Shown here one piece after another: positions 56,086 to 64,000 of a stretch of 64,000 nucleotides of DNA (the stretch's first letter is position 1; every line of letters starts with the position of its first letter). The translations under genes were made by a program, and so were the position numbers. The notes beneath the pieces are model-generated. The model had not been told where the DNA came from and made no database searches. It saw only the letters and a program-made list of their open reading frames with translations. The stretch is from NCBI RefSeq assembly GCF_035918315.1, contig NZ_CP142146.1:1550001-1614000 (forward strand), written 5' to 3'. This DNA comes from Vagococcus jeotgali (GTDB lineage: Bacteria > Bacillota > Bacilli > Lactobacillales > Vagococcaceae).

Positions 56086-56853
56086 CTAAGAAAACAGCTT
56101 AAATTTCTTTTTGTATGGCTCAACTGGTAACGTTTCAACCGGATCCCCGTTAACAATATCTTTAGCTGTTTGCTCAAATTCTTCTCTTTTTTCTCTCCCG
56201 TACTGTTTTTCAAGTAGGGCATATGCTTCTTTTACATAAAAACCACGTCGTTCTGTATTATGAGCGTCACTAGCTAAACAGTGAGCCATATTGTGACTAA
56301 TCATAATCTCTGCTGCTTTTTTGACGTGCTTACCAAATTTACCTAGATAACTTCCACACGTTACCTGTGTCAAACATCCCATCTCCAAAAAAGGCAGTAA
56401 GCGGTTTGGATCTTCCATAAACTTCGCATTACGCTCTGGATGGACAATCACAGGTGTACACCCTCTTGATACTAAATCAAATAACACTTGTTTACTATAC
56501 AAAGGAATCGTAGAAAAAGGAAACTCGATTAAAATATAACGATTGCTCATATCAGCAAATAACAACTCATCTAAGGCTAATCTTGAAATCAAATCTCCTG
56601 ATATTCTAATTTCTTGTCCCTCAAAAAGAGTCAAAGGAATTCCTTCATTATCTAGTTCTTTTTGTAAGTCTGCTACACTTATAATAATGTTATCTTTTTT
56701 ATTCATATACTCACCATTGTTATAGTGAGGGGTACAGAGTATATGAGAAATCCCTTCTGAAACAGCAACACGTGCCATATCAAGTGAATCATCAATTGTT
56801 TGTGCCCCGTCATCTATGCCTGGTAGTATATGACAATGTATATCAACTAACAT
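56086..56853 (-). CDS. cpsB: PHP-family tyrosine-protein phosphatase (CpsB/Wzh)
   Basis: Manganese-dependent phosphatase that dephosphorylates the capsule tyrosine kinase. The 255-residue protein starts MLVDIHCHILPGIDDGAQT (PHP motif I) and has further metal ligands in CTPHYNNGEY, VIVHPERN and SDAHNTERRGF. The order here is Wzz, kinase, phosphatase; in pneumococcus it is CpsB first. A spacing of 23 bases to the kinase gene suggests one operon. Confidence 0.94.
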   Translation of the reverse strand: MLVDIHCHILPGIDDGAQTIDDSLDMARVAVSEGISHILCTPHYNNGEYMNKKDNIIISVADLQKELDNEGIPLTLFEGQEIRISGDLISRLALDELLFADMSNRYILIEFPFSTIPLYSKQVLFDLVSRGCTPVIVHPERNAKFMEDPNRLLPFLEMGCLTQVTCGSYLGKFGKHVKKAAEIMISHNMAHCLASDAHNTERRGFYVKEAYALLEKQYGREKREEFEQTAKDIVNGDPVETLPVEPYKKKFKLFS

Positions 56854-56876
56854 GTCTTATCCTCCCTTATTTGATG

Positions 56877-57572
56877 TTAGTCAACTCCGTAATAGGAATA
56901 ATAACTATTAACACCTTGTGTTTTCCCAACAAAGACGGCCCCAATAATATCAGCTTTCACATTATTTAACAAACTTTTAGAATGTAGTAATACACGCTTA
57001 TCTGCTACTCCTTCACGTATGACTAAAATAACCCCATCAGCATGACTTGCAACTAACTGCGCATCCGTAATTTTAGCTACAGGTGGCATATCATAGATGA
57101 TAATGTCATATAATTGTTCTAAAATGTTCATCACCTTAGTCATTCTAGAGCCAGCTAGTAGCTCTGATGGATGAGGTGATTTAGGACCACTGGTTAAAAT
57201 AGATAGGTTCGGGGCATTAGTATGCTGTACTACATCTCCGATAGATAATTGTTTCACACTTAATAAGTTAGTTAATCCCATATTATTAGGTAATTCAAAA
57301 GTTAAATGAGCAGTCGGTCTTCTCATATCTGCATCTACTAATAATACATTATTTCCAGACTGAGCAAAAGCTACCGCTAAATTTGCTGCTACTGTTGATT
57401 TTCCTTCTCCTGGAATAGATGAGGTCACAACAATACTTTTCATGTCTTGCCCTTTTTTTGAAAACTGGATATTTGTTCTAAGCGTTCTAAATTCTTCAGA
57501 AATAGATGCATTAGGTTGTGTGATCATAAATAATGGCACAGCTGATGGATTGGAAAGATTTTTTTTCTTCAT
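56877..57572 (-). CDS. cpsD: Capsule tyrosine-protein kinase (CpsD/Wze, BY-kinase)
   Basis: A 231-residue cytoplasmic BY-kinase. Walker A SSIPGEGKSTVAANLA, Walker A' LLVDADMRRPT and Walker B IIYDMPP are present. The C-terminal tyrosine cluster VNSYYSYYGVD is the autophosphorylation site. It needs the Wzz-type partner encoded by the preceding gene as membrane activator, and controls chain length and export. Confidence 0.95.
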   Translation of the reverse strand: MKKKNLSNPSAVPLFMITQPNASISEEFRTLRTNIQFSKKGQDMKSIVVTSSIPGEGKSTVAANLAVAFAQSGNNVLLVDADMRRPTAHLTFELPNNMGLTNLLSVKQLSIGDVVQHTNAPNLSILTSGPKSPHPSELLAGSRMTKVMNILEQLYDIIIYDMPPVAKITDAQLVASHADGVILVIREGVADKRVLLHSKSLLNNVKADIIGAVFVGKTQGVNSYYSYYGVD

Positions 57573-57590
57573 ATGTCTTGGCTCCTTATT

Positions 57591-58514
57591 TTAATTATCT
57601 ATATCGTCTTGATGTGTATGGTTATCATCAGAGTGAGATGAGCTACTAGACTCGTCTTCTTCAAAAGACACATTATAAAATCTACTCATGTCTTCTGCTT
57701 CTCTAAGCATTTTAGCATCCAGATCTAAGCCATCACCCGTGTCTTCTGTCATATTTGTTCCACTATTTTCTAAGCTAAATATCATATCCTCATCTAATAC
57801 AAGTCCTTGATTTTTTAATGACTTATTCACATCATCAGTATTCACAATAGATACCGTTCCAAGTACTGGGAGCTCTAGTGTTTCTATAATAAAATCTTCA
57901 TTTTTAACTGTACGGTCAAAGAATTCAAGTAAAAGAGCTAATAGCACACCTACAACTAAACCAAGAACAGCACCAATGGCGGTGTTGATTTTTTTATTAG
58001 GCGATACTGGATTACGATTAATTTCTGCTTTAGAGGCAATCGTTACCTTTTTAGTGTCAGTTAATTTTGTTCCCTCTTTTTGGAAAACTTTTGCTACAGT
58101 ATTTGCAACTGCTGCTGCTTCTTCTGGACTTGTTGATGTCACAGTAATAGAGAACATTTGGGAGTTTTGTGTTTGATTCACTGAAATCATTTGAGAAATA
58201 TCACTAGCTGACCCTTGAAAACCATAGTCTTGAGCCATATCTTCTCTTACTTTATCAACAATCACTTGGCTTTTAATTAAATCTTTATAGGTATTAATCA
58301 TCAGCAAGTTAGTATTAATCGCTTCTTGACTCACACGATTATCTACTACTGGAGTTTGGGTGATTAATTGCGTACTAGCACTATATTTAGGCGTCATAAA
58401 AAAAGTTGTTACGCCAAATGCTGCTCCTAACCCAACAATCATACAACCTATAATAAGTAACCATCTCTTCTTTAATAGATTAAAAATCTCTTCTAAACTA
58501 ATTGTCTCTTCCAT
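57591..58514 (-). CDS. cpsC: Polysaccharide chain-length/kinase-activating membrane protein (CpsC/Wzz)
   Basis: A 307-residue two-TM membrane protein. TM1 lies at about residues 20-42, a Wzz domain follows, and TM2 lies near residue 180 (NTAIGAVLGLVVGVLLALLLE), preceded by NPVSPNKK. The cytoplasmic C-terminus is acidic and Ser/His-rich. It anchors and activates the tyrosine kinase. A TTG 12 bases upstream is in frame, but ATG 58514 after GGAGG is preferred. First gene of the operon. Confidence 0.92.
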   Translation of the reverse strand: MEETISLEEIFNLLKKRWLLIIGCMIVGLGAAFGVTTFFMTPKYSASTQLITQTPVVDNRVSQEAINTNLLMINTYKDLIKSQVIVDKVREDMAQDYGFQGSASDISQMISVNQTQNSQMFSITVTSTSPEEAAAVANTVAKVFQKEGTKLTDTKKVTIASKAEINRNPVSPNKKINTAIGAVLGLVVGVLLALLLEFFDRTVKNEDFIIETLELPVLGTVSIVNTDDVNKSLKNQGLVLDEDMIFSLENSGTNMTEDTGDGLDLDAKMLREAEDMSRFYNVSFEEDESSSSSHSDDNHTHQDDIDN

Positions 58515-58681
58515 AACATCCTCCAACTATTCATCTACTTATTTACAATGCTTTATTATAGCATATAGCTAATTATTACTTCTACAAAAATGATGCTTCT
58601 CTTAAGTCCTCTATTGACTTTTCTAAATTACATTTTTTACTCTATACCTTTTTTTATAATAACCAAGTTTTTTTAAAATAA

Positions 58682-58710
58682 ATTATAAGTTAATTCTATT
58701 TAATTGACAA
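58682..58710 (-). promoter_or_regulatory. Sigma-A promoter of the capsule operon
   Basis: On the minus strand TTGTCA (58705-58710) and TATAAT (58682-58687) with a 17-base spacer, nearly consensus. It gives a leader of about 160 bases before cpsC. A weaker TATAAT lies about 40 bases before cpsC without a good -35. No strong attenuator hairpin was seen in the leader. Confidence 0.78.
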
Positions 58711-58797
58711 TATCCGCCATTAATAATATCACAAAACGGCTTAAAATGTAATCCATTAGCTAATAAATTATATAAAATTAACCAATAATAAAACAAG

Positions 58798-58849
58798 AAA
58801 GGCATAACATATTGGATTTTAAAAATAATCCTATATGTTATACCCTTTT
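58798..58849 (-). terminator. Large hairpin terminator after the 1179-residue transferase gene
   Basis: AAAGGCATAACATATTGGATT (58798-58818, near its end) pairs with the region 58827-58848 over about 20 bp with a few mismatches around a short A-rich loop. On the minus strand it is followed by TTCTTGTTTT. It separates the teichoic-acid genes from the capsule promoter. Confidence 0.7.
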
Positions 58850-58861
58850 AATATAAACTGT

Positions 58862-61800
58862 CTACTTTACAACAAGACCTGTCACAGCATCAAAACTTTC
58901 TATCGCTTGATTTGTGTATATGGTCACATCAAACGTTTCAAAAGAAACCTTGTCATCTAGGCTTAAAAGCATCGCTTGGTATACGCCGTCTACATCATTT
59001 GTTTTAGTCAACATACCAAGTCTACCATCATCTAAAACTTGTCTACAAGCCGGAATATCTGTTGAAATCACTTTATTTCCTAGTGTCATTGCTTCTAACA
59101 AGACTAAAGATTGGCCTTCATAGTCTGATGTTAAAACAAACGTGTCACATTGAGCTACGAAATCATAAGGGTGATTAATTTGACCTGTTAAAGTAACTTG
59201 ATTAGCTAAATCTAAGTTTTTAATTAACAATTCTAAATTCTCACGCTCTGGTCCTTCACCGATAATATAAAGGTGAGCATTAGGATAATCTAAGCTTAAT
59301 TGTTTGAAAGACTCAATAAGTAAAGCTTGATTTTTTTCTTTTGAGAGGCGACCAACTGTCACAAAATTAGGGACATTGGGGTTTGGGTAGGAAACTGAGA
59401 TACCCTCTGTATTTAAAACGGCGGTATCTGTATTAAGACGAACATCTGACTGACTAACCCAAATTTTTGTATCCTCAACATCTAGATGTACATAACTGTC
59501 TCCATCAGTTAACTCAGCTATTTCTAATACTCTAGCTTCTGGCATAGCACTCACTAAAATCCCCTTTTGGTCAATCACTTGCTGGATGTTAGCATAAGCC
59601 GTAATCTCATGACTTGGTATGATAATGTCATAACTCGTCTCCACTCTTTTAATGACCTCTCTTTTAAACTCCTTTGTCACGTGGAGATTTTCTTTTAAGA
59701 TATACCACTGGCTACCATCACTTAAGCTTAGAAATACCCAGTTTTCATTGCCTTTAGTGTAGACTTTTTCTAAATAAATCAGCTCACCTTTTGGTAAAGG
59801 CATAGAGCTTGAATCCTCAGACATCTGACTTCTAGCTATCATGTCTTGTGTGACTTTAACATATTCTTCTAGACTAGCTGTCACATCACTCACTTTTTTA
59901 ATATCAGCTTGTTGTTTCCTAAAGCTATTTTTTAAAATAAAACGCAATGTGTTAGTCATCATTTTTTTAGGTAAGCTACCTTTAGCATTTAATACATGAG
60001 TTGCTTTAAATTCACGCTCAGGAATCCAACCAATTAATGTATTTCCCACATTGATTTGAAGTGAGGTATCTGTAAGTGTTATAGCTCTTTTACTTGCTGT
60101 CATATACACCTTGTTAAATGTTTTGTTACCTGATTTTTCTTGTGACTCGCTAAGGCCAACTGGTTGAGTATAAATGTGGCCTGGTCTAGTTAAATCAAAC
60201 TTTCCAAACTTATCAATGACTTCTTCTTTAATAATCATATCATCTAAGATATCGATATCTGTTAGTTTAATCCAACCCAAATATTGGTAGTTTTGAGTAA
60301 TTTTAGCATAAGTCACACCATCAAACATATATGTTCCTAAAACAAAGACATCAGGTGTCTTAAAATCAACTTGACTCAAATAAGCATATGAGCTGTCAGG
60401 TCGTGTGTTATACAAGTCGTGAGAGGCTTCTAGGTCTTTGATTTTAGCTTGTCTAAATAATGTATTGGTTTCGTTATTTTCTTTTACTATAACCTCTGGC
60501 TTGTTCATCAAACTTTCCACATTTATCACATTTTCAGCATAGGTAAACTTACTAGCATCAGCAAATTGTGTCAGGTTATCCTGATTGATATCTCGAATAA
60601 CTTTAGAAACAGATACTAATTCATCATAGCGATCATATACACTCATAATACCTTTAACATTCATCTTATGAATCTTTCTACCATTCACTACACGGTTCAT
60701 ATCCTTTAGCATGTCACTGTGCAAATAACAAACTTTTTTGTTAGCCTGAGTAGCTAATATTAACTTAGTCCAATAAAGACTATAACCACTAAAATCAATA
60801 CTTGTATCATAAGTTTGATTACCTAAAAGTCTAGTTACTTCACGCTCGTAAACAGCCATTGGGAAGTTTTCTTCTTTCCCTTTTTTAACACCATTCATGT
60901 GATAGTAAAGATCTTGGTAGGATTCTTTTAATGTATAAAGTGGCAAACCAAACCTAAATAGAAAAGAAACTTCTTTTGGCAAGGCTCTTATATTTTCTGA
61001 CCTTTCTCCAATAGTTCCCACATCAAGTAAACACGTGACCGCATATTTATCATAATCAATCATAGAGACTAGGTTTAAAAAGCTAGAAGTTATACCATTT
61101 TTTCTTAACCCTCCAGGATAAATCAGCAATCTGATTTTATCTTTTGGCTGGATAATTTGTGTCACTTTATCTGATAGAGGTTGAGAAAAAAACAAATAGT
61201 CCACGTAACGCTTTGTGACATGGCCATCGTCATAAGGCACGTAAAGTCTAGTAAATCTATCATAATTCCACTGGGTTTCTTCTAATTTTTGATCTAGATT
61301 ATCTAATATGTCACATAGCTCACTAAGATTGAAAGCTACCGGCCCTGGTAGTTCATCGTATTCAAAATATTTTCCGCGCTCATTACTATATAAATCATCA
61401 TCCCAGCAGTAAAAAACAATCGGCTTTCCAGTTACTAAAAAATCAAAAAAGATACTGGAGTAATCTGTGATTAATAAATCTACTAAACCTAATACTTTAT
61501 TAGTATCCATTCCATCAGGTACTAGATAAGGGATTAATTTTTTTTCCTGGCTAGCTTTGTCATATAAAAAAGGGTGAACTTTCACTAGTACGTTATAAGA
61601 ATCACCGTACTTTTTTCTAAGAATGGCTGACTCATGGATAATCTGTTGTAGTTCATTATTAATATAAGCCTCGCTACCACCTTTCCAAGTCGGACAATAA
61701 AGCATCACATCTTTACTTAAATCAAGCTGAACACCTCTATCATGTAGTGTCCGGATAGTATCATCGTGATTTTTTGAAAATGTCTGATCTATCCTAGGGT

Positions 61801-62401
61801 ATCCCCCTTCTAGAATCTCCCCTTGATAATTGTGGCGCAACTTAAAACTATCTAGAAACATATTTGTTGTGTGTTGGTTAGGACTAATCAACACATCTGC
61901 CATAAAAAAGTTACGAACAACATTTTTAGCAACGTTTGGATGACCTGGTATATCAAACCCTATCGTTTTCAGCGGCGTACCGTGCCATGTATTAATATAA
62001 GTTTGTTCTTTTTTGATGGTAACAAAAGGTTGAAAGGTAGCATTGTTAATTAAATATTCTGCTTTTGTAAGCCACTTTAAATACTCATCTGAGTTTCTTG
62101 TAACAAAGTGAACATTGGTGACACCTTGGTAGCGATTCATAAAATATCTTAATTCATCTGTTGGTTGAACACTCCAAATATGTGTATACTCTTTGTCTTG
62201 ATCTTTTTCTAATAAATACTCAAAAATAGCAAAAGGTGAGTCTGTTAAGGACTTACCATCCCGGCTTTCATAAAGAATTGTTTTTGATTGAATGTCTTCT
62301 GTCTTATAATACTGTGTGTATGTTGCTACACGTTTTCCAATAGATACCTTGGTTGTTAAAAACGGATTAACTAGACGATTAACCTTAGCCATAACTCCCA
62401 T
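58862..62401 (-). CDS. Giant fusion: CDP-glycerol glycerophosphotransferase plus split GT4 glycosyltransferase with inserted SH3/GW-like modules
   Basis: A 1179-residue cytoplasmic-face enzyme of wall polymer synthesis. Residues about 40-405 form a TagB/TagF-type glycerophosphotransferase (WHGTPLKTIGFD, LITDYSSIFFDFL). Residues about 424-635 look like the acceptor half of a GT4 enzyme, and about 1012-1140 are its nucleotide-sugar half (NFVTVGRLSKEKNQALL, EX7E in DYEGQSLVLLEAMTLG). Between them, about 655-1000, lie three or four SH3/GW-like beta modules (GWIKLTDIDIL, GWIPEREF, WVFLSLSDGSQWYIL). Its start overlaps the upstream stop as TGATG; ATG 62392 is an alternative. The partner genes are TagB-like and tagG. 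Confidence 0.85.
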   Translation of the reverse strand: MGVMAKVNRLVNPFLTTKVSIGKRVATYTQYYKTEDIQSKTILYESRDGKSLTDSPFAIFEYLLEKDQDKEYTHIWSVQPTDELRYFMNRYQGVTNVHFVTRNSDEYLKWLTKAEYLINNATFQPFVTIKKEQTYINTWHGTPLKTIGFDIPGHPNVAKNVVRNFFMADVLISPNQHTTNMFLDSFKLRHNYQGEILEGGYPRIDQTFSKNHDDTIRTLHDRGVQLDLSKDVMLYCPTWKGGSEAYINNELQQIIHESAILRKKYGDSYNVLVKVHPFLYDKASQEKKLIPYLVPDGMDTNKVLGLVDLLITDYSSIFFDFLVTGKPIVFYCWDDDLYSNERGKYFEYDELPGPVAFNLSELCDILDNLDQKLEETQWNYDRFTRLYVPYDDGHVTKRYVDYLFFSQPLSDKVTQIIQPKDKIRLLIYPGGLRKNGITSSFLNLVSMIDYDKYAVTCLLDVGTIGERSENIRALPKEVSFLFRFGLPLYTLKESYQDLYYHMNGVKKGKEENFPMAVYEREVTRLLGNQTYDTSIDFSGYSLYWTKLILATQANKKVCYLHSDMLKDMNRVVNGRKIHKMNVKGIMSVYDRYDELVSVSKVIRDINQDNLTQFADASKFTYAENVINVESLMNKPEVIVKENNETNTLFRQAKIKDLEASHDLYNTRPDSSYAYLSQVDFKTPDVFVLGTYMFDGVTYAKITQNYQYLGWIKLTDIDILDDMIIKEEVIDKFGKFDLTRPGHIYTQPVGLSESQEKSGNKTFNKVYMTASKRAITLTDTSLQINVGNTLIGWIPEREFKATHVLNAKGSLPKKMMTNTLRFILKNSFRKQQADIKKVSDVTASLEEYVKVTQDMIARSQMSEDSSSMPLPKGELIYLEKVYTKGNENWVFLSLSDGSQWYILKENLHVTKEFKREVIKRVETSYDIIIPSHEITAYANIQQVIDQKGILVSAMPEARVLEIAELTDGDSYVHLDVEDTKIWVSQSDVRLNTDTAVLNTEGISVSYPNPNVPNFVTVGRLSKEKNQALLIESFKQLSLDYPNAHLYIIGEGPERENLELLIKNLDLANQVTLTGQINHPYDFVAQCDTFVLTSDYEGQSLVLLEAMTLGNKVISTDIPACRQVLDDGRLGMLTKTNDVDGVYQAMLLSLDDKVSFETFDVTIYTNQAIESFDAVTGLVVK

Positions 62402-63576
62402 CAACTCACCACTTTCTGATTAATAATCTCTGCAACTTGTCTTGATGCTTGTCCTGTTTCATAAGTATTGAACTCTTCTCTAAATTCTAGATACTTATCC
62501 TGATAACGATTTTCCTGCTCGTCTATATATGATAAAGCACTTAGTAAGGCGTGTTTGGTTTCAACAATCGGCCCAGGTAATGTAGACTCAATTGGAAAAT
62601 AAAAACCACGTAACTGAGTTTCATAATAGTCCTTGTCAGGGATATAGAAAATCATTGGCTTATTTGTCAGACTAAAATCAAATAAACATGAAGAGTAATC
62701 AGTGATTAAAATATCACTGACAGCTAATAACTGACTCATGTCATAACCAGTTGAAACGTCTAGCACAACTGATTTTGGCCACTTGCTAAAATCTAAATTC
62801 TCAGCGACTAAGTAATGCATTCTAACTAAGAGAATCGAGTCTTCTCCGTAAATACTAGTAAAGTCACTAAATGGAAAATCGATACTGAAACCATATTGAT
62901 TAGCCCCTTTTGAATCACTCTCTCGCCACGTTGGAGCATATAATACAACTCGTTTGTCTACAGGAATCTCTAGTTGCTCTTTTAGTCTATTTTTTAGCAG
63001 CTTGTCATACTTCACATCAATAAGTAAATCATTACGAGGGTAACCACTATCTAATACTTCTCCAGTATACATAAATGCTTCTCTAAAGTGCTTAGTTGTA
63101 TAAGGGCTTGATGATAATAAATAATCCCATCTCTGACTTTCATTTGCAAATTCTGTTGTGTAACTTTCTTTTGTGTACCCTGGAATATTTACATCCCCAA
63201 TATCAGCACCCAACCTTTTTAACGGCGTGCCGTGCCAAGTTTGAATATAGGTGGTCTTTTTACTTTTAGTCAACCATAGCGGCGTTCTTGTATTAGTTAC
63301 CCAAACACATGCTTTAGGCATAGTGAAAAACCAGCGTAAGGAAAAACGACGAACAAAAGGAACCTCTTCTTTTAGAAAAGGTGCCTCATATCCCTTCGTT
63401 ACTCCCCACACTAGTTCTAAATTCGGGTATTCATTTTTTAGACAATCGTAAATAGCTTTTGGATTATCACTGAACTGCTTGCCATGGAAACTTTCAAAAT
63501 AAATCACATCTTGAGTCTTTGACTTGCCTATCCATTTAAATAAGGTGGCAATGATTTTTTCTACTAATCGTTTCAT
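62401..63576 (-). CDS. CDP-glycerol glycerophosphotransferase family protein (TagB-like)
   Basis: A 391-residue peripheral membrane transferase. The N-terminus is basic and amphipathic. Family motifs are TYIQTWHGTPLKRLGADI and LITDYSSCLFDFSLTNKPMIFY, with VVLYAPTWRES between them. It probably primes or extends poly(glycerol-phosphate) on the linkage unit. The stop overlaps the start of the giant fusion gene (TGATG), so the two are coupled; the ABC exporter gene lies 11 bases upstream. Confidence 0.9.
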   Translation of the reverse strand: MKRLVEKIIATLFKWIGKSKTQDVIYFESFHGKQFSDNPKAIYDCLKNEYPNLELVWGVTKGYEAPFLKEEVPFVRRFSLRWFFTMPKACVWVTNTRTPLWLTKSKKTTYIQTWHGTPLKRLGADIGDVNIPGYTKESYTTEFANESQRWDYLLSSSPYTTKHFREAFMYTGEVLDSGYPRNDLLIDVKYDKLLKNRLKEQLEIPVDKRVVLYAPTWRESDSKGANQYGFSIDFPFSDFTSIYGEDSILLVRMHYLVAENLDFSKWPKSVVLDVSTGYDMSQLLAVSDILITDYSSCLFDFSLTNKPMIFYIPDKDYYETQLRGFYFPIESTLPGPIVETKHALLSALSYIDEQENRYQDKYLEFREEFNTYETGQASRQVAEIINQKVVS

Positions 63577-63587
63577 GGTTTCTCCTT

Positions 63588-64000
63588 TTACATAAAATCT
63601 ACAAATCTCGCTCTAAATTTCATATGAATGTGACTTCCCACAATCAATAACACACCAACTACTAACCAGAAAAAGATTGTTTGAGTGCCTTTTTCCCAGA
63701 ACCAAACATGATACAACAATGAATCTCTAAATCCGTTAATGATATAGTAGATTGGATTTAATTCTAATAATTTTATAAACCAAGCATGACTTGTTCCTTT
63801 AAACATGTCTTTAAAGTCCCAAATTGGACCAGATAAATAAAATAATAACCTTAAAACAGATTGCAACATAATATGATAGTCACGCACTAAAACTGTGATT
63901 GTTGAATTTAAAATACCAAAGGCAAATAAAAATACAATCATACAGAAGAAATAATAAAAAAACTGTAACCAGTAAATATTCGGATAAATACCAAAACCAA
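63588..64000 (-). CDS. tagG: Teichoic-acid ABC transporter permease TagG (5' part outside window)
   Basis: C-terminal about 137 residues of an ABC-2 type permease that exports wall teichoic acid. The frame is open to base 64000 (GIYPNIYWLQFFYYFFC precedes the first internal Met at 63941, so that Met is not the start). Typical C-terminal sequences are VLRLLFYLSGPIWDF, LLELNPIYYIINGFRDSLLY and KFRARFVDFM. At least three TM segments are visible. The position before the TagB-like gene supports the call. Confidence 0.88.
   Translation of the reverse strand, partial: GFGIYPNIYWLQFFYYFFCMIVFLFAFGILNSTITVLVRDYHIMLQSVLRLLFYLSGPIWDFKDMFKGTSHAWFIKLLELNPIYYIINGFRDSLLYHVWFWEKGTQTIFFWLVVGVLLIVGSHIHMKFRARFVDFM

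Noticed and set aside
58515-58681. Riboswitch or attenuator in the capsule operon leader
   Set aside because: Only a 5-bp stem (AAGTC/GACTT) and A/T-rich runs are seen; no conserved riboswitch elements or T-tract terminator.
63588-63941. A 117-residue protein starting at 63941
   Set aside because: The frame stays open to the window edge with typical TagG permease sequence, so this methionine is internal.

Overview
The window is low-GC, Gram-positive chromosomal DNA, most likely from the Enterococcaceae. The clpE / ptsH-ptsI neighbourhood, a DUF1827-type gene beside clpE, BgsA/BgsB-like glycolipid synthases, a CtsR operator, AGGAGG-type ribosome binding sites and teichoic-acid genes all point there. 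Vagococcus or a close relative is my best guess, but the genus is inference. Almost all genes lie on the minus strand. No tRNA, rRNA or CRISPR array was seen.

1-28 kb is mostly core genome. In order along the map it holds pstS (cut by the left edge, with Pho-box-like repeats), clpX, a MarR/nitroreductase pair, tig, a TPR protein, a YkuJ-like protein, a beta-hydroxyacid dehydrogenase, a flippase-like membrane protein with two glycolipid glucosyltransferases, ptsHI, clpE, a DUF1827-like gene, a decayed sigma/anti-sigma remnant, a nonsense-broken secreted serine hydrolase, wecB and prfC. Three different ISL3-family elements sit here (689-2179, 12113-13602, 18345-21125). Each has a perfect 8-bp target duplication. 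Each was inserted into the intrinsic terminator of a housekeeping gene: two at the A/T tract flanking the hairpin (clpX, ptsI) and one inside the hairpin loop (clpE). An IS30-family element later broke the third. This shared choice of target is the most striking observation in the window.

27-33 kb is a small cell-surface polymer locus: a novel membrane-anchored protein, a processive GT2 synthase, a CDP-glycerol-type polymerase and a secreted beta-helix protein. 33-40 kb is housekeeping: a CorC-like protein, an AI-2E-type permease, an acetyltransferase, ntdP, mutY and recX. 39.2-42.1 kb holds a possible competence-type locus: a ComK-like protein divergent from a ComX/SigH-like small sigma factor, followed by DUF1659, DUF2922 and a GH25 lysozyme without a signal peptide.

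42-58.7 kb is one long Wzx/Wzy-type capsule or exopolysaccharide operon, read leftward from a strong promoter at 58682-58710. It starts with the regulators (Wzz, tyrosine kinase, PHP phosphatase). The 4,6-dehydratase, reductase and priming transferase follow, then glycosyltransferases, Wzy and Wzx. It ends with nucleotide-sugar genes for UDP-GlcA/UDP-GalA, UDP-ManNAc and CDP-glycerol. One gene in it is frameshifted. 58.8-64 kb holds teichoic-acid genes: a giant glycerophosphotransferase-glycosyltransferase fusion, a TagB-like transferase and the 3' part of tagG.
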